A model generated the notes under the pieces. The model was not told the DNA's origin. It was given only the letters and a program-made list of their open reading frames with translations, and searched no databases. DNA of 6,019 bases, from positions 1 to 6,019 of the forward strand of contig JANOPN010000032.1 in the NCBI GenBank assembly GCA_031421855.1, given 5' to 3'. This document shows positions 5,916-6,019 of this stretch, piece after piece. Origin of the DNA: JAAFHN01 sp031421855. GTDB taxonomy: Bacteria; Pseudomonadota; Gammaproteobacteria; Burkholderiales; Burkholderiaceae_C. Each line of letters starts with the position of its first letter. Positions within the stretch are counted from its first letter, which is position 1. Position numbers and translations under genes: made by a program.

Positions 5916-6019
5916 TCAGACCCGTGTCATCGTAGCCTTCAAGGCTTCGGTCAACGAATTCAAGCTGTCTTTGACGTGGGCTTGGTGCTCAGCACTGGTC
6001 TTGCCGGGTTTGGCTGCGG
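5916..6019 (-). CDS. 3' end of a minus-strand CDS cut by the right edge, function unknown
   Basis: From the right edge a minus-strand frame gives 33 residues (AAKPGKTSAEHQAHVKDSLN, then SLTEALKATMTRV) and ends at TGA 5916-5918. The composition is that of a soluble, charged, amphipathic helix, as at the C-terminus of many cytoplasmic proteins. It stops 13 bp before the hairpin repeat, which fits a convergent gene end. Too little is visible to name a family, and the call rests on frame, composition and position. Confidence 0.45.
   Translation of the reverse strand, partial: AAKPGKTSAEHQAHVKDSLNSLTEALKATMTRV

Noticed and set aside
1..6019. CRISPR array, tRNA, rRNA, riboswitch, phage or transposase genes
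   Set aside because: No regularly spaced repeats with unique spacers, no cloverleaf or rRNA sequence, and no recombinase motifs were seen on either strand.

Overview
The window looks like a chromosomal stretch of a GC-rich betaproteobacterium, most likely Burkholderiales and possibly a Comamonadaceae-type genome. This rests on base composition, on the protein style of the RF2, AMP-ligase and alpha/beta-hydrolase genes, and on short dispersed repeats. No taxonomic marker was searched, so the family-level placement is inference.

Left part (1-663), minus strand, less GC-rich. A CDS cut by the left edge appears to begin with a signal-peptide-like segment, probably from a TTG codon. Next comes a small gene for an 82-residue, probably secreted protein of unknown function. 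Three perfect 14-bp tandem repeats lie just upstream of that small gene.

Middle left (664-2780), minus strand. An alpha/beta hydrolase (312 aa) is followed after 55 bp by prfB, encoding release factor 2. prfB is split by the classic programmed +1 frameshift: an in-frame TGA at codon 28 lies in a site identical to that of E. coli. The full product is 373 aa, starting at 1786. It is longer than the uninterrupted reading frame (664-1725) suggests.

Right part (2873-5782), plus strand, divergent from the first hydrolase. An AMP-forming acyl-CoA synthetase (608 aa, longer than usual) is followed after 24 bp by a membrane-anchored alpha/beta hydrolase (352 aa). Together with the divergent hydrolase they suggest a locus that cleaves esters and activates the released acids to CoA thioesters. 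The substrates are not visible from sequence.

The most unusual structure is a short dispersed repeat of about 35 bp. It occurs three times. Two copies, in opposite orientation, lie inside the acyl-CoA synthetase coding sequence and are translated in frame. The third begins immediately after the stop codon of the second hydrolase. The copy near the synthetase C-terminus sits in an A+T-rich extra segment flanked by a 9-bp direct repeat, which looks like a mobile miniature repeat that became protein-coding. The window ends with a 47-bp hairpin repeat and the 3' end of a minus-strand gene that is cut by the right edge.
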